The notes: generated by a model from the letters alone, not told the origin. A DNA stretch of 34,196 bases from Rodentibacter caecimuris (GCA_001998905.1 MLAA01000038.1:1-34196), one strand, 5' to 3'; positions 8,987-20,658 are shown, numbered from the stretch's first letter. A program made the numbers and translations.

Positions 8987-11377
8987 TTAGAAAGTTCCAC
9001 CGATACTGAACTGGAATTGCTCAATATCGTCATTTTCGTATTTTTTAATCGGTTTAGCATAAGAAAAAACTAAAGGTCCGATCGGTGATTGCCATTGGAA
9101 CCCAATCCCTGCAGACGCCCGAATCCGGCTAGGATCACTATAATCCGGTAATGTCGGAAATAGTTTTTTATCCTGTTCCGTCCATTTAGTATTCCAAACG
9201 CTTGCTGCATCTACAAATAATGAGGTTCTAACATTATTTTGGTTTTTATCCGCGACAAACGGCGTCGGCACAATAAATTCAATATTTGCCGTAGCAATAG
9301 CATTACCACCGATAATATCGGAGCTTTGCTCATATTTATGGATTACTTCACCCGTCTTCTGATTTTTCTCTTCATGAAGGTAGATCGCATTCGGTCCGAC
9401 AGCACCATAACTAAATCCGCGTAAACTACCAATACCACCTGCCGTATAAGTTTGGTAGAAAGGTAAACGTTTACCGCCAAAACCGTTAGCATAACCGGCA
9501 CTTGCTTTAGCCGAAACTACCCATCGATGATCTCTATCAATTGGATAAAAACCTTGTATATCGGCATTCAATTTATAATATTTATTATCAGACCCTGGAA
9601 TAGTTACTCGCCCACCAATTGATGCTCTTACCCCTTTCGTTGGGAAGTAGCCACGATTTAAGCTGTTATAATTCCAACCGAATGAAAAATCAAAATCGTT
9701 TGCCTTAATTTTATTAGGGCCAAAATTCATTGATTGTAAATAGAGATCTCGATTGTATTCTCGACTGAAATTACTGATTTTATTAAAGGTATAACCCAAA
9801 CCTAAATAGTAGGAGTTATTTTCGTTAACTGGAAATCCGAGAGTTAAACCACCACCGTAAGTCGTCCGTTTATAGTCGGAAGAGTTATTATTTTTTGAGT
9901 TGTCATAATCTTCATAGAAGACATTCCCCCCCAAACTTACGCCATCTTTTGTAAAATACGGTTCGTTATACCCTAAATTAATTGTTGTTCCGTAATCATT
10001 ACGAGAACCACCTAAACTGACAGATGCGCCAGTGCCTAAAAAATTATCTTGTTTAACACTAGCCTGATAACTAATTCCGCTTTCTGTTCCATAACCAATA
10101 CCAAAATTAATACTTCCGGTATTACGCTCTTTAACTTTATAAACCACATTGATTTCATCATTCACACCTTCAATAGGTTCAATACGGCTTTCAACCGTTT
10201 CAAAAAAACCTGTTCGGTCTAAACGGATTTTACCTAACTCAACTAATTGAGAGTTATACCAAGAACCTTCTTGTTGACGCATTTCTTGGCGTAATGTGCT
10301 GTCCGACGAAACGGTATTTCCTTCAAATCTCAGTTGGCGCACAGATAAACGACGACCGGCATCTACCACATAAGTCAGCCCTAATGTTTTATTAGCATCA
10401 TCAAAATCCGGTACGGCATTAACGGTTGCACTACCGTATCCACGCTCACCTAATTTTGATTTAATTAAATCTTCAACATACTGTACATCGCTACGACGGA
10501 ACAAATCATTTAATCGTAAATGAGCTAATAAGGGTTCCAGCTCTAGAGCCATTCCACCAACATTTCCAACAATACGGGCAGATTTTAAGGTATATTGTTC
10601 CCCTTCATTAATATCAATAGTTGCATTAACTTTCGTCTTTTCATCATTTATTTGTACATCGGTGCGCATAATTTTGACTTTTGCATAGCCGTGATCCAAA
10701 TAATATTCGCGAATCGCTTGTAAATCTTTGTCAAATTGCGTACCGTCGAAACGATTCCCCCACAACTTCCACCAAGCATCAGGTTGTAACTCCATTTGCT
10801 CTTGTAGTGTACTACTTGAAACCATATTGTTACCGTTAAAAGTAACAGATTCTAATTTTGCCGTGTCATCTTCATTAATTTGAATCACAACTTCCGCACG
10901 ATTATTAGGCAACGTATTTACGATCGTTTCAACTTTTGCGTTATAACGCCCAACACTTTCATAATGGGCTTCAATACCTTTACGGAATTCTTCTAAACGT
11001 GGCCGATTTAGTATGCTACCGACTTTAAAGCCGTTTGCATCAAGGTTTTGTTTGATTGCTTCAGTTGGAATTAAAGAATTTCCTTTAATTGAGACATCGG
11101 AAATAATCGGCTTAGCAATAACACTAACGACTAAAGTACTGCCCTCTTGATAAGCTTTTACATCATCAAATTGACCACTGACAAAGAGTGAACGAACAAT
11201 GTTTGCCACATCATTATCCGTAACTTTTTGTCCAGCTTTCACCGGTAATCTTGCCAAAATGTGACTTTCTAAATCCCCTTGAGCGCCGTCAATACGAATA
11301 TCTTGTGCGACAAAAGGTGCGGCAGATACCCCTACCGCGCTTCCTAGCAATAAACTTGCAATGAGAAGTTTTTTCAT
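8987..11377 (-). CDS. bamA: outer membrane assembly factor BamA (Oma87/D15)
   Basis: Core of the BAM machine, which folds beta-barrel proteins into the outer membrane. The 796-aa protein has a signal peptide cleaved after VGVSA (about residue 19), five POTRA domains (about 20-420), and a 16-strand barrel (about 425-796) ending in the usual C-terminal phenylalanine (FSIGGTF). The barrel lid motif RGF (in GSLRGFSYG) is present. It follows rseP by 23 bp and precedes skp, as in other gammaproteobacteria. In Haemophilus and Pasteurella it is known as the D15 or Oma87 surface antigen. Confidence 0.97.
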   Translation of the reverse strand: MKKLLIASLLLGSAVGVSAAPFVAQDIRIDGAQGDLESHILARLPVKAGQKVTDNDVANIVRSLFVSGQFDDVKAYQEGSTLVVSVIAKPIISDVSIKGNSLIPTEAIKQNLDANGFKVGSILNRPRLEEFRKGIEAHYESVGRYNAKVETIVNTLPNNRAEVVIQINEDDTAKLESVTFNGNNMVSSSTLQEQMELQPDAWWKLWGNRFDGTQFDKDLQAIREYYLDHGYAKVKIMRTDVQINDEKTKVNATIDINEGEQYTLKSARIVGNVGGMALELEPLLAHLRLNDLFRRSDVQYVEDLIKSKLGERGYGSATVNAVPDFDDANKTLGLTYVVDAGRRLSVRQLRFEGNTVSSDSTLRQEMRQQEGSWYNSQLVELGKIRLDRTGFFETVESRIEPIEGVNDEINVVYKVKERNTGSINFGIGYGTESGISYQASVKQDNFLGTGASVSLGGSRNDYGTTINLGYNEPYFTKDGVSLGGNVFYEDYDNSKNNNSSDYKRTTYGGGLTLGFPVNENNSYYLGLGYTFNKISNFSREYNRDLYLQSMNFGPNKIKANDFDFSFGWNYNSLNRGYFPTKGVRASIGGRVTIPGSDNKYYKLNADIQGFYPIDRDHRWVVSAKASAGYANGFGGKRLPFYQTYTAGGIGSLRGFSYGAVGPNAIYLHEEKNQKTGEVIHKYEQSSDIIGGNAIATANIEFIVPTPFVADKNQNNVRTSLFVDAASVWNTKWTEQDKKLFPTLPDYSDPSRIRASAGIGFQWQSPIGPLVFSYAKPIKKYENDDIEQFQFSIGGTF

Positions 11378-11400
11378 GGACTGATCCTTTAAATAAACCG

Positions 11401-12732
11401 TTAAAAACGCAAGAAATCGTTAAATAGTGCAAATACCATCAAACTTAATAATAACGCACCGCCGATACGATAACTCAAATTTTGTACCTGCTCGGAAACA
11501 GGTTTCCCCTTAATAGCTTCCGCCGCCAAGAAGACAAGATGTCCGCCATCAAGCACAGGCAACGGAAATAAATTCATAATACCTAAGTTAACACTTATTA
11601 GTGCCATAAAACTCAAAAAATATACAAAACCAATACTGGATGATGCACCGGCGCCTTTCGCAATAGAAATAGGGCCACTCAAATTATTCAATGATAAATC
11701 ACCAGTGAATAATTTCCCTATCACTTTAACCGTTAGCCAAGATAACTGTGCAGTTTTTTCCGCTCCTTTCCACAAGGCGGGGAGAATACCATATTTTAAT
11801 TCGGTAAGATATTCCTCTCCAATATTATGGAAAGTCGGACTTACCCCAACATACCATGTGCCTTTTTCATTTTTTTCCGGCGTCAACGTTTTGTCCAAAA
11901 TTTCACTATTTCGTTCCACTTTTAACGCAAAAGGTTTACCTGCCTGCACCATGTCAATAAAATCACGCCAATTAAATGCCCCCAAATTTTGAGATAAAAT
12001 TCGATCTCCTACTTGTAACCCTGCTTTATCTGCTGGAGAATTTTTCGCCACTTTTGATAAAAGCAGCTCTATTTTTGCCCGAATAGGTCGAATACCAAGC
12101 GAATCAAACGCAGTTTCTTTTTCAGGATCAAACGACCACCCACTTAAATCTAAACGCTTATTCTGCTCCGTATTTAAAGTTCGTGATAAAACAGTCATTT
12201 CAACCTCTGAATTCCCTAACTTTGTCGCTAATAACATATTTATAGTTTCCCAATCCAGTGAATTTACACCGTCAATAGCAACAATTTGCGAATTTGGCTC
12301 AATTTGCGCCTTTGCTGCAATAGAGTCTGGTAAAATACTTTCAATAACAGGTTTTACACTAGGAATACCGATAGCATAAACAACCCAATATGCGATAACT
12401 GCAAAAATAAAATTAGCCAAAGGACCAGCAAAAATAACAAAAGCGCGTTGCCAAACAGTTTTACTTTCAAAGGACTGCGATTTTAATTCTGCTGGAACAG
12501 TCTCATTACGCCCGTCTAACATTTTTACATAACCGCCCAACGGGATTACCGATAAGGCAAATTCAGTACCATATCTATCCGTGCGTTTCCACAATACCTT
12601 CCCAAATCCAATTGAAAAACGATGTACTTTTATACCGCACTTTCTTGCCGCCCAAAAATGGCCATATTCATGCACAGCTACCAATACGCAAATAGCAATC
12701 AAAAAAGAACCGAGAGACCACAAAAATGACAT
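11401..12732 (-). CDS. rseP: site-2 protease RseP
   Basis: Inner-membrane zinc metalloprotease that cuts RseA to release sigma-E and clears signal-peptide remnants. The 443-aa protein has HEYGH (H21, E22, H25) in the first helix, two PDZ domains in the periplasmic middle (about 110-300; GLQVGDRIL is the second) and the third catalytic element [13 protein letters not shown] near residue 390. Neighbours are cdsA (9-bp gap) and bamA, which fits a role in envelope stress. Confidence 0.96.
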   Translation of the reverse strand: MSFLWSLGSFLIAICVLVAVHEYGHFWAARKCGIKVHRFSIGFGKVLWKRTDRYGTEFALSVIPLGGYVKMLDGRNETVPAELKSQSFESKTVWQRAFVIFAGPLANFIFAVIAYWVVYAIGIPSVKPVIESILPDSIAAKAQIEPNSQIVAIDGVNSLDWETINMLLATKLGNSEVEMTVLSRTLNTEQNKRLDLSGWSFDPEKETAFDSLGIRPIRAKIELLLSKVAKNSPADKAGLQVGDRILSQNLGAFNWRDFIDMVQAGKPFALKVERNSEILDKTLTPEKNEKGTWYVGVSPTFHNIGEEYLTELKYGILPALWKGAEKTAQLSWLTVKVIGKLFTGDLSLNNLSGPISIAKGAGASSSIGFVYFLSFMALISVNLGIMNLFPLPVLDGGHLVFLAAEAIKGKPVSEQVQNLSYRIGGALLLSLMVFALFNDFLRF

Positions 12733-12741
12733 TAAGAAACC

Positions 12742-13608
12742 TTATAAAATAAAGAAATAAAAATAAGTAAATACAGGTACAGCTGCAGTTAAACTGTCAA
12801 TCCTGTCTAAAATACCGCCATGTCCCGGAATTAACTGACTGCTGTCTTTAATTCCACTTTCTCGTTTGAACATGCTTTCCGTTAGATCACCAAGAATAGA
12901 AACCGCCACAGTTAATACAGATAAGCCTATAAAAGCATACAAGTTACGGCTTCCTAACAAACTTTCTACATTAAACTGGATAAAGACAAAAGCCAAAATG
13001 GCAGCGGTCAATAGTCCACCAAGTACACCTTGCCACGTTTTGCCTGGTGAAACTTTCGGTGCTAATTTATGTTTACCAAATGCACGCCCTGCAAAATATG
13101 CACCAGAGTCTGCAGCCCAAACTAAGACAAAAACATAAAGTAAGAGAAATAATCCATGAGACGAATTTTGTGCATAGTCCTCTAAACGTAAGCGCAAAAC
13201 AGCAGCAATAAATGGAACTAAGGTAAATAATGCAAAGAAAAATTGCAATAAGTGATTTTTCCCCCATACTTTTGCTGATTGAGGATAATTGATCACCAAT
13301 ATCAATGCGATCACCCACCACAACAGTGAAAGTAATAAGACAGGTACTAAATAATGCTCAAATACTCTTCCAGCATTAAGATAATGCCGCTCTGTATAAA
13401 TCCAAAGGAAGATAAATGCCGAACAAAATGCCGCAAAACAAATTCGTAGTAGTGACGATTTCATCCGGGCAAATTGTGTCCACTCCCAAATACCTAAAAC
13501 CAAAACACCACCTAAAGCTAATGCAAAATAGAAAGGTCTAAATAAAAATAAAACACATAACACTAACGCAATTAAGACGATCGCAGATAAAACCCGCTCT
13601 TTAAGCAT
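12742..13608 (-). CDS. cdsA: phosphatidate cytidylyltransferase CdsA
   Basis: Makes CDP-diacylglycerol from phosphatidate and CTP, the precursor of all phospholipids, in the inner membrane. The 288-aa protein is almost entirely hydrophobic helices and ends with the family signature KRESGIKDSSQLIPGHGG then ILDRIDS. I chose ATG 13608 (MLKERVLSA) because AAAGGAG lies just upstream; an in-frame ATG at 13662 would reach into uppS and adds a non-conserved stretch of 18 residues. The stop of uppS lies 11 bases upstream. Confidence 0.95.
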   Translation of the reverse strand: MLKERVLSAIVLIALVLCVLFLFRPFYFALALGGVLVLGIWEWTQFARMKSSLLRICFAAFCSAFIFLWIYTERHYLNAGRVFEHYLVPVLLLSLLWWVIALILVINYPQSAKVWGKNHLLQFFFALFTLVPFIAAVLRLRLEDYAQNSSHGLFLLLYVFVLVWAADSGAYFAGRAFGKHKLAPKVSPGKTWQGVLGGLLTAAILAFVFIQFNVESLLGSRNLYAFIGLSVLTVAVSILGDLTESMFKRESGIKDSSQLIPGHGGILDRIDSLTAAVPVFTYFYFFIL

Positions 13609-13619
13609 AGTATCTCCTT

Positions 13620-14339
13620 TTATTCCGTTGCACCAAAACGGCGCTCCCGTTGTTGATAACAAGAAATCGCCCGATTAAAGGTCTCTTCATTAAAATCAGG
13701 CCATAACGTCTCAGTAAAATAAAATTCGGCATAAGCGGTCTGCCAAAGTAAAAAATTACTAATTCGTTGTTCACCACTAGTCCGAATTAACAAATCAACT
13801 TGGGGTTGTGTTCCCGTAACAAGATGTTGTTGAAATAGATTTTCATTAATCTCAGAAATATTCAATGTTCCCAATTGAACCCGTTCGGCTAATTGCCGGG
13901 AAGCTTGTACAATATCCCAGCACCCGCCATAATTTGCCGCGATATTTAAAATGAGGGCCGTATTATTTTCGGTTAATTGTTCCGCTGCTTTTATTTTTTC
14001 TTGTAATTTCTGACTAAATTTTAGTTTATCGCCAATTATCTGCAAACGAATATTATTTTTATGTAGTTTTTTTACTTCTCGTTCTAAAGCTTGCATAAAA
14101 AGTGTCATCAAGGCACTAACTTCCTGTTCCGGGCGATTCCAGTTTTCACTACTAAAAGCGTAAAGAGTTAATACTTTTACACCAATTTGGCGAGCATAAG
14201 CGACTGCTCTTCGTACCGCAGCTACACCGTTGGTATGACCGAACATTCGCATTTTGCCTTGTCGTTTAGCCCAACGACCATTGCCATCCATAATAATTGC
14301 AACGTGTTGTGGTATATTATTGTTATCTAGTTCTATCAT
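13620..14339 (-). CDS. uppS: undecaprenyl diphosphate synthase UppS
   Basis: Extends farnesyl diphosphate by cis condensation to the C55 carrier lipid needed for peptidoglycan and O-antigen. The 239-aa cytoplasmic protein has [18 protein letters not shown] with the catalytic aspartate D18, the [11 protein letters not shown] block, [17 protein letters not shown] and the C-terminal ERRFG. The gene is also called ispU. It lies between dxr, which feeds isoprenoid units, and cdsA. Confidence 0.97.
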   Translation of the reverse strand: MIELDNNNIPQHVAIIMDGNGRWAKRQGKMRMFGHTNGVAAVRRAVAYARQIGVKVLTLYAFSSENWNRPEQEVSALMTLFMQALEREVKKLHKNNIRLQIIGDKLKFSQKLQEKIKAAEQLTENNTALILNIAANYGGCWDIVQASRQLAERVQLGTLNISEINENLFQQHLVTGTQPQVDLLIRTSGEQRISNFLLWQTAYAEFYFTETLWPDFNEETFNRAISCYQQRERRFGATE

Positions 14340-14396
14340 TCAAAAACATTCTGTTTTTCGACCGCACTTTTGCGCAGTACTATATCATAAATCCAT

Positions 14397-15596
14397 TCAT
14401 TTCAAAGACGAAATCAATCTCTCCGCATAGTCCCTTGCCACACGATCTACATTTAATACATCATCAATGCAAGAAATCTGTCTTGAAGGTATGTGTGCTA
14501 CGGTTTCTGTATTAATTTTGACAATATCGGTAAACTTAATACGATGATTTAAAAACGCTTCAACCGCCATTTCATTTGCAGCATTCATTGCCGTTGTAGC
14601 ATATTGACCTGCGGCAAAAGCATCAATAGCTAGTTTTAAATTAGGATAACGAGCAAAATCTGGTTCAATAAACGTCAGCTCTTTGAGTTTAAAAAAGTCT
14701 AAAGGTTCCACTCCGGCAAAATTACGACTCGGATATGCCATTGTTGCAGCTATCGGTGTTCGCATATCCGGATTACCCATTTGTGCAATCACTGACCCGT
14801 CCACATAACGTACCATAGAATGAATAATAGATTGTGGGTGAATAATGACTTCCATTTCTTCTACAGAAGCATTAAAAAGCCAACGAGCTTCAATATATTC
14901 CAATCCTTTATTCATCATTGTCGCAGAATCCACGGAAATTTTTTTACCCATCGACCAATTCGGGTGAGAAACAGCTTGTTCCGGTGTAATTTGCTCAAAT
15001 TCATTTAATTTCGTATAACGAAAAGGACCGCCGGAACCGGTTAATACAATCTTACTAATACCTAATTCTGCCAGCGGGCAAAACCCGATTTTTTGTTGCG
15101 CTTGAGGAGGAAGAGACTGAAAAATTGCATTATGTTCACTATCTACCGGTAATAATTGTGCATTGTACTGCTTAACTGAATCAATAAAAACTTGCCCGCA
15201 AGTTACTAATGCTTCTTTATTAGCAAGCAACACTCGTTTTCCAGCCTTTACCGCAGCAAGGGTTGGCAGCAATCCTGCTGCGCCGACAATTGCAGCCATT
15301 ACTTGATCGGCATCCGGATGTGCAGCTAATTCACAAATTGCTTTCTGCCCTGATAACACTTGGACTTGGCTATTAATTGAAGTTAATTTTTTTGCTAACT
15401 GCTGCGCGGCCAATTTATTATCTAATGCAACAAAGTGCGGTCGAAATTTCACGCATTGTGAAAACATTAAATCAACATTACTGCCGCCGATTAAAGCAAA
15501 TGCGCGATATTTTTCAGGATTATGTTCAATCACGGAAAGAGTATTTGTACCGATTGAACCGGTGGAACCTAAGATAACAATATTTTGTTTTTGCAT
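14397..15596 (-). CDS. dxr: 1-deoxy-D-xylulose 5-phosphate reductoisomerase
   Basis: Committed step of the MEP isoprenoid pathway, using NADPH. The 399-aa protein has the Rossmann start [22 protein letters not shown], the metal and substrate region [19 protein letters not shown], and the helix [13 protein letters not shown]. Only a weak Shine-Dalgarno is visible: the bases before ATG resemble a decayed uptake sequence (AAAGTACGGTT). An uptake sequence lies in the coding part (15433-15441). A leader ORF and a terminator stand directly upstream, so entry of RNA polymerase into this gene may be regulated. Confidence 0.97.
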   Translation of the reverse strand: MQKQNIVILGSTGSIGTNTLSVIEHNPEKYRAFALIGGSNVDLMFSQCVKFRPHFVALDNKLAAQQLAKKLTSINSQVQVLSGQKAICELAAHPDADQVMAAIVGAAGLLPTLAAVKAGKRVLLANKEALVTCGQVFIDSVKQYNAQLLPVDSEHNAIFQSLPPQAQQKIGFCPLAELGISKIVLTGSGGPFRYTKLNEFEQITPEQAVSHPNWSMGKKISVDSATMMNKGLEYIEARWLFNASVEEMEVIIHPQSIIHSMVRYVDGSVIAQMGNPDMRTPIAATMAYPSRNFAGVEPLDFFKLKELTFIEPDFARYPNLKLAIDAFAAGQYATTAMNAANEMAVEAFLNHRIKFTDIVKINTETVAHIPSRQISCIDDVLNVDRVARDYAERLISSLK

Positions 15597-15622
15597 AAAA
15601 ATTTAACCGTACTTTTCAGATT

Positions 15623-15647
15623 AAAAAGGACGCAAAAGCGCCCCTTT
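15623..15647 (-). terminator. intrinsic terminator or attenuator upstream of dxr
   Basis: On the minus strand AAAGGGGCGC, loop TTTT, GCGTCCTTTTT can form a 10-bp stem with two G-U pairs, followed by T residues. It begins 11 bases after the stop of the 15-codon leader ORF and ends 26 bases before the dxr ATG, the geometry of a transcription attenuator. Confidence 0.65.
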
Positions 15648-15658
15648 CAAAAACTCCG

Positions 15659-15706
15659 CTATGGCGTAAAGTACCAAATCGATATTCGATCATTGCTAAG
15701 AACCAT
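15659..15706 (-). CDS. 15-aa leader peptide upstream of dxr
   Basis: On the minus strand ATG at 15706 opens MVLSNDRISIWYFTP and a TAG stop. The consensus ribosome site AGGAGG (complement of 15714-15719) lies seven bases before the ATG, stronger than the sites of most genes in this cluster. The peptide ends in Pro-stop, like TnaC and some other arrest peptides, and its stop is 11 bases before a terminator hairpin. A ribosome paused at the stop would cover the start of that hairpin. I know no family for it. That it is a regulatory leader for dxr and the genes after it is inference; a small RNA ending at the terminator is the alternative. Confidence 0.5.
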   Translation of the reverse strand: MVLSNDRISIWYFTP

Positions 15707-15719
15707 ACGCCAACCTCCT

Positions 15720-16108
15720 ATTTAATAATATCTTACGTCTATCAAATCTACTCAGGAAACAATATATTATATGCCAAATCAAAATATAGCTTCAGTATAT
15801 TATTCATATGGAGACAAGATGCACCTTGTTTATCACGAATTTTAGTTTTGAATATTTACGACATAATACTAAAAAAATTAACTAGATTTGCTCAAATTCC
15901 AAAACGTTCAAAATGCTTAGAAATTAATAAAACTAAAACATAAATCATCTTTGACATATAGTAAGCGGAACTCTTTTTTCAATATCAATAGACTCGTAAT
16001 AGAAATCATAAGCGTTACATAAAAAAGAAACCAACAACGATATGCGAAAGTTTATCTACTCCGTTTTTAATTAAACCGGCTCGATATTGATTTCTTCTTA
16101 CTCTAAAA
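15720..16108. other. AT-rich intergenic DNA between frr and the dxr leader
   Basis: About 390 bases without a plausible gene. On the minus strand a TATAAT occurs near 15770 in front of the leader ORF but has no good -35. Nothing else is recognisable. The promoter for the leader and dxr, if separate from the frr transcript, should be here. Confidence 0.4.
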
Positions 16109-16666
16109 TTAAAAATCTAGTAGTTCTTTTTCTTTCTCCGCTAAAACCTCATCAACCTTTTTAATAAATTGATCGGTAATTTTTTGAATATCATCTTCTG
16201 CTTTATGTTGTTCATTTTCGCTAATTTCTTTATCTTTTAACAATGCTTTGATCTTATCATTTGCATCACGACGTACATTACGAATAGCGACTTTACCTTG
16301 CTCCCCTTCACTTTTGACAATTTTAATTAAATCACGACGACGCTCTTCAGTAAGAGGAGGTAAAGGTACTCGAATTGTCGTACCAGCAGAAGAAGGGTTT
16401 AGCCCTAAATCAGAAGTCAAAATTGCTTTTTCAACCGCACCAATGAGAGAGCGATCAAAAACCGTTACAGCGAGTGTGCGAGCATCTTCTGCCACTACAT
16501 TAGCAAGCTGGCGTAAAGGTGTTGGAGAGCCATAATATTCCACTTGAATAGCATCCAGTAAACTTGGTTGTGCTCGTCCAGTACGGATTTTAGCAATATG
16601 TCCTTTTAATGCGTCAACACTTTTTTCCATACGCTCTTGCGCATCTTTTTTAATTTCATTAATCAT
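16109..16666 (-). CDS. frr: ribosome recycling factor
   Basis: With EF-G it splits the post-termination ribosome. The 185-aa protein has the standard length and motifs: [27 protein letters not shown], the domain II hinge region and [13 protein letters not shown], and the C-terminal helix [14 protein letters not shown]. It lies 73 bp after pyrH, separated by a hairpin with a T-run. Confidence 0.97.
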   Translation of the reverse strand: MINEIKKDAQERMEKSVDALKGHIAKIRTGRAQPSLLDAIQVEYYGSPTPLRQLANVVAEDARTLAVTVFDRSLIGAVEKAILTSDLGLNPSSAGTTIRVPLPPLTEERRRDLIKIVKSEGEQGKVAIRNVRRDANDKIKALLKDKEISENEQHKAEDDIQKITDQFIKKVDEVLAEKEKELLDF

Positions 16667-16689
16667 TATTCTTTCCTTTCTATCACATT

Positions 16690-16727
16690 AAAAAACGCAA
16701 GGATTGTACCTAATTCCATTGCGTTTT
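16690..16727 (-). terminator. hairpin terminator between pyrH and frr
   Basis: On the minus strand AAAACGCAA (complement 16719-16727) pairs with TTGCGTTTT (complement 16692-16700) across an 18-base loop, with T residues reaching 16690. It would end or reduce transcription from pyrH before frr, so frr probably has another promoter or relies on partial readthrough. Confidence 0.65.
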
Positions 16728-16739
16728 CCCAGTTTTCTA

Positions 16740-17453
16740 TTAACAAATGGTCGTGCCTTCCGTTGTACCTAGTACGACATTACGCAATGCACCCGGTTTA
16801 ACCATATTGAATACCCGAATCGGCATACCATGATCCCGTGCTAGCGTAAACGCTGCTAAATCCATCACTTGCAATTCTTTATCAATCACTTCTGCATAAG
16901 TCAGATTTTGATACAATTTTGCCTGAGGGTTCTTTGCAGGATCACAATCATACACGCCATCAACCTTAGTCGCTTTTAATACTACATCTGCTTCAATTTC
17001 AATACCCCGTAAACAAGCTGCGGAATCAGTTGTAAAGAAAGGACTTCCCGTACCAGCAGAAAAAATTACCACCCGTTTTTCCCGTAACATTTTAATTGCT
17101 TCAGACCAGTTGTAAGTATCACAAATACCGTTTAATTGGAAAGCCGACATTAATTTGGCATTCACATCAGCGCGATGTAGCGCATCACGCATTGCCAAAC
17201 CATTCATTACTGTAGCCAACATACCCATATGATCTCCAACCACTCGGTTCATACCGGCTTTTGCCAACTTAGCACCACGGAACAAATTACCTCCGCCCAG
17301 TACTACACCAACCTCAACTCCCATCTCGACCAGCTCTCTAATTTCCAGCGCCATACGATCAAGAATAGAAGGGTCGATCCCAAAACCTTCATCACCTTGT
17401 AATGCTTCACCACTTAATTTTAGTAAAATTCGTTTATAAATTGGTCGGGTCAT
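16740..17453 (-). CDS. pyrH: uridylate kinase PyrH
   Basis: Phosphorylates UMP to UDP, is activated by GTP and inhibited by UTP in the bacterial family, and works as a hexamer in the cytoplasm. The 237-aa amino-acid-kinase-fold protein has [42 protein letters not shown] and [15 protein letters not shown]. In E. coli rpsB and tsf precede pyrH; here they are not next to it, the neighbour being a divergent phosphoethanolamine transferase gene. Confidence 0.97.
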   Translation of the reverse strand: MTRPIYKRILLKLSGEALQGDEGFGIDPSILDRMALEIRELVEMGVEVGVVLGGGNLFRGAKLAKAGMNRVVGDHMGMLATVMNGLAMRDALHRADVNAKLMSAFQLNGICDTYNWSEAIKMLREKRVVIFSAGTGSPFFTTDSAACLRGIEIEADVVLKATKVDGVYDCDPAKNPQAKLYQNLTYAEVIDKELQVMDLAAFTLARDHGMPIRVFNMVKPGALRNVVLGTTEGTTIC

Positions 17454-17953
17454 TGTTCTTCCTTATTTTCTGGCTAAAAAAATCGGCTTATTTTATAAGA
17501 TTACTTCAACCCTGTGAAGAATCTAAAGCGATAATTTTAAAGACTTACAATAGGAAACTATTATTTATCTGGATTAAAAATAGTTGGAAGTTTGACCGCT
17601 CTTTTTAGAGATCGGAGTCATGTTACAAAAAATGTATTATCCCGTAGTACCTAGATTAGTTCTTTTTACTCCCTAAACTATCTGATAATTTCATCTCTTT
17701 ATAAAGAATATAATGAGTTTCTTGGTGAAAATATTTATATCGACAATAGCTACCTTAGATACAGATATTTATGTAAAATTAAATTTAGACATAATCCACA
17801 CACTTCTATTTTAATAGCTGAAAGCATATCAATTACTCGCGCTGAAAAATTGATACGATAAAATACTAGAAACGAACCTATCTGCATACTTCCTCTAGAA
17901 TTTTTCTTCCAATCTCATTAGAATGGCTAGACTTTAGCTTTTATAACAAAATA
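17454..17953. other. 500-bp divergent intergenic region
   Basis: AT-rich DNA between pyrH (minus) and the phosphoethanolamine transferase gene (plus). It holds a decayed uptake-like sequence near 17592 (GACCGCTCTTT) but no ORF with a ribosome site, no clear hairpin and no recognisable RNA. Promoters for both flanking genes should be here; I could not single them out. Confidence 0.4.
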
Positions 17954-19513
17954 ATGACAACATTAAAAACTCCCTCAATTTTGACCGCACTTTTCGCACT
18001 AATTTGCCTTCTTAGCTCAGCCTACTTATTGTTATTAGGCACTGGAATGTTTTTATCTCCTACTATTAAACAAATTGGTTTAGTGAGTATTTTTATTATT
18101 GCACTAAGTAGCAGTAAAAAATCTTTTTGGTTTATTTTAATGCCATTAGTTTTTTTGCACGCGCTCTATACACCAATCGGACTGAATTTCGGCGCACCAA
18201 GCTATCAATATATCGCCTCAATTTTTTCGACTGATATACTAGAAACTAAAGAGTTTTTGTTACAAATACCTTTTACAAGTTATCTTACTTCATTAGCGAT
18301 TCCACTATTAGTTTTTGTTTATTACAAAAGTGCGGTCAAAATTGGGCTTAATTTTTTCCGAAATAGAACATTTATTGTACTAAGTATGTTACTTGTAGGC
18401 TATTACTTACCTATCGCACAACCATTGAAAGAAACATTGAGCGCTACATTTAGTGTATTCGATGAAGTTAATCGCTTAAAAAATCTTGAGTCTCAAAGCC
18501 AATGGGGTACATCAACACTGAAAGATTCTAGATATCAAGACTATATACTAATTATAGGAGAGAGCGCACGCAAAGATTATCATCACACATTCGGCTATCC
18601 GATAGAAAATACCCCTTTTATGAGTTCAACGAAAGGAACCCTAATTGACGGTTTTACTAGTGGAGGAACTAATACAGTAGCCTCATTACGATTAATGCTA
18701 ACAAAACCTGATAAACAAAATTGGCAACCCAATTACGGATTAAGTTTAGTGGACTTAATTAAATCCGCTGGTATTTATACCTATTGGCTGTCGAATCAAG
18801 GCTATTTAGGCGAATACGACACACCCGTAGCCGCACTGGCTGCAAAATCTGATGAGGTATTTTTCTTGAAAAAAGGCGGAAGTTTTAATTCCACCAATTA
18901 TAGCGATTTTGATTTACTTCCTAAACTTAACCAAATTATCGAACAACCAACACAACATAAACGTTTTATTGTACTACATTTGTACGGTTCACATCCTCTC
19001 GCCTGCGATCGACTGGAAGACTATCGCAAAATTTTTACTAATGAAGAAATTTTGCCTAAATATCATTACCTAAACTGTTACATTTCCTCAATACAAAAAA
19101 CTGATGAAATGTTACAGCGAGTCTATGAAACTTTAGAAAAAAACTATCAAAAAACAGAGCGCCCATTTTCGATGATTTACTTTGCCGATCACGGGTTGTG
19201 TCATCAAAAAAATGAAAAAGAAATCTTATTTAACCAGAATTGTTTTAGCCGTTTGCACTATCAAGTCCCATTAATCAAAATTTCCTCTGATGATAAAACA
19301 CGGCAACAATACAATGTATTTAAATCTGGATTGAATTTTGTCGAAGGTATTGCAAATTGGATAGGAATTAAGAACCCATTACTTGATGAAAATATTGACC
19401 TTTTTTCTAATCAATCCGATCAAAATGATTACGGTCTAAATAAGCGGATTCAGCAAAAACATCGCAAAGATGAAGACCCAGCGATAGACATTCGACCGGG
19501 TATTTACAAATAA
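17954..19513 (+). CDS. phosphoethanolamine transferase (Lpt6/EptA-type sulfatase fold)
   Basis: Probably adds phosphoethanolamine to lipooligosaccharide at the periplasmic face of the inner membrane. The 519-aa protein has about five N-terminal membrane helices (residues 7-155) and a sulfatase-fold catalytic domain: metal ligand E203 in IIGESARKD, the acceptor threonine T241 in [10 protein letters not shown], and D412/H413 in FADHG. H. influenzae has a similar gene (HI0275) beside gltX, described as lpt6, acting on the second inner-core heptose (known); orthology is inferred from family and position. Two uptake sequences lie in the gene (17984-17992, 18328-18336). The acceptor here, lipid A or core, is not proven. 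Confidence 0.85.
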   Translation: MTTLKTPSILTALFALICLLSSAYLLLLGTGMFLSPTIKQIGLVSIFIIALSSSKKSFWFILMPLVFLHALYTPIGLNFGAPSYQYIASIFSTDILETKEFLLQIPFTSYLTSLAIPLLVFVYYKSAVKIGLNFFRNRTFIVLSMLLVGYYLPIAQPLKETLSATFSVFDEVNRLKNLESQSQWGTSTLKDSRYQDYILIIGESARKDYHHTFGYPIENTPFMSSTKGTLIDGFTSGGTNTVASLRLMLTKPDKQNWQPNYGLSLVDLIKSAGIYTYWLSNQGYLGEYDTPVAALAAKSDEVFFLKKGGSFNSTNYSDFDLLPKLNQIIEQPTQHKRFIVLHLYGSHPLACDRLEDYRKIFTNEEILPKYHYLNCYISSIQKTDEMLQRVYETLEKNYQKTERPFSMIYFADHGLCHQKNEKEILFNQNCFSRLHYQVPLIKISSDDKTRQQYNVFKSGLNFVEGIANWIGIKNPLLDENIDLFSNQSDQNDYGLNKRIQQKHRKDEDPAIDIRPGIYK

Positions 19514-19570
19514 ATAGAAGGGAGCATTCTTGTTTAAAAATGATTAAGAATTTACTAATAGAATAGTTAG

Positions 19571-20359
19571 TTATTCTTTTTTCAGTAAATCTTCTTTTTT
19601 AGTATGGTTCCATTTTCCACGTTTTTTATCCATATATTGGAAATATTCATTGGAAAACGTTCCTTGTATGCAAGTTAATTTATCAGATCGGGTATTGACC
19701 TTTTTACCTTGTAAAGCGCTATTTAGCGTGGTTGGGCCGGTCATAGAAAACACACCGCCGTCTATACGCTGATTCTCAATATTATCAATAATAATATCCA
19801 ATGTTTCTTTCAAAAATGAATTAGCTTTCTTACTTGCCATAAAGAAATTTGTATAAAGCTGACGACGCACTATGAGCACTTCATTATCTTGTCCTTCAAT
19901 TATTTTGTCTAAGCACCAAACTAGATGACCATCAATATCCATATAGGTCCCCCCCTCATGATAAAGCGTAAATATTCTCCAGAAATCAGCTTGAGCTGCA
20001 CCATCATTGAGTTTGCAATAAGCCTGATAAACATATTCTTCCGCATTAGCTTTGATGTACTCCTCTCTCTCTTCGGTACTAACATAACGATACTCAAAGC
20101 TTAGCGCTAATAACCTATTAACAAGATAATTGCAATAAATCGGTAGAGTAACTTTATTACTGTAGTTTGTTTGCCAAATAATGCGCGGAATTTGTATATC
20201 CTTAGGTGATTTCCGTAATGGCGGGCTATAAACAGGGATAGTAAAACGCTTTTGAGGAAATAGCCAATGAAATGGGTAACTGAATATTTTTAAAATATTG
20301 CCGACTAATCTCAATAATGTGCCAGAAATGAGTATAAAGAATTGATGTTTTATTTTCAT
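19571..20359 (-). CDS. GT32-like glycosyltransferase with DXD motif
   Basis: A 262-aa protein with an N-terminal hydrophobic stretch (about 8-35) and the glycosyltransferase sugar-binding DXD pattern: [26 protein letters not shown] followed by Y-M-D141-I-D143. This is the pattern of OCH1/capsular-polysaccharide type (GT32) enzymes that use a nucleotide sugar. Donor and acceptor are unknown; its place beside the LPS phosphoethanolamine transferase, in convergent orientation, suggests lipooligosaccharide decoration. Confidence 0.8.
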   Translation of the reverse strand: MKIKHQFFILISGTLLRLVGNILKIFSYPFHWLFPQKRFTIPVYSPPLRKSPKDIQIPRIIWQTNYSNKVTLPIYCNYLVNRLLALSFEYRYVSTEEREEYIKANAEEYVYQAYCKLNDGAAQADFWRIFTLYHEGGTYMDIDGHLVWCLDKIIEGQDNEVLIVRRQLYTNFFMASKKANSFLKETLDIIIDNIENQRIDGGVFSMTGPTTLNSALQGKKVNTRSDKLTCIQGTFSNEYFQYMDKKRGKWNHTKKEDLLKKE

Positions 20360-20460
20360 TATATAAATTCAAGAATAAAGGAACCTACACTTTATCATTT
20401 TATATTGACAGCGTAAAAGAGAATCTAATTACTATCGGATAAAATAAACTTAATGTGAAG

Positions 20461-20536
20461 TGGTGGGCGATACCGGTCTCGAACCAGTGACCCCCTCCTT
20501 GTAAGGGAGGTGCTCTCCCAACTGAGCTAATCGCCC
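20461..20536 (-). tRNA. tRNA-Val(UAC), copy 3 in transcription order
   Basis: A 76-nt cloverleaf with encoded CCA. Acceptor GGGCGAT pairs with ATCGCCC; the anticodon stem CCTCC/GGAGG encloses loop CTTACAA with anticodon UAC. Identical to the two copies to its right. Confidence 0.97.
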
Positions 20537-20582
20537 GATAGACGTGCCGTTGCCGACTCTCGGATAATTTTAAAGCATTAAG

Positions 20583-20658
20583 TGGTGGGCGATACCGGTC
20601 TCGAACCAGTGACCCCCTCCTTGTAAGGGAGGTGCTCTCCCAACTGAGCTAATCGCCC
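20583..20658 (-). tRNA. tRNA-Val(UAC), copy 2
   Basis: Same 76-nt sequence as its neighbours, CCA encoded, anticodon UAC. Separated by 46 bp from copy 3 and 50 bp from copy 1. Spacer sequences differ, so the copies are kept alike by selection or gene conversion. Confidence 0.97.

Noticed and set aside
20461-20536. tRNA-Val cluster as att site of the right-hand island
   Set aside because: The tRNA-like fragment at 24675-24696 does not match tRNA-Val or tRNA-Ala 3' ends of this window.
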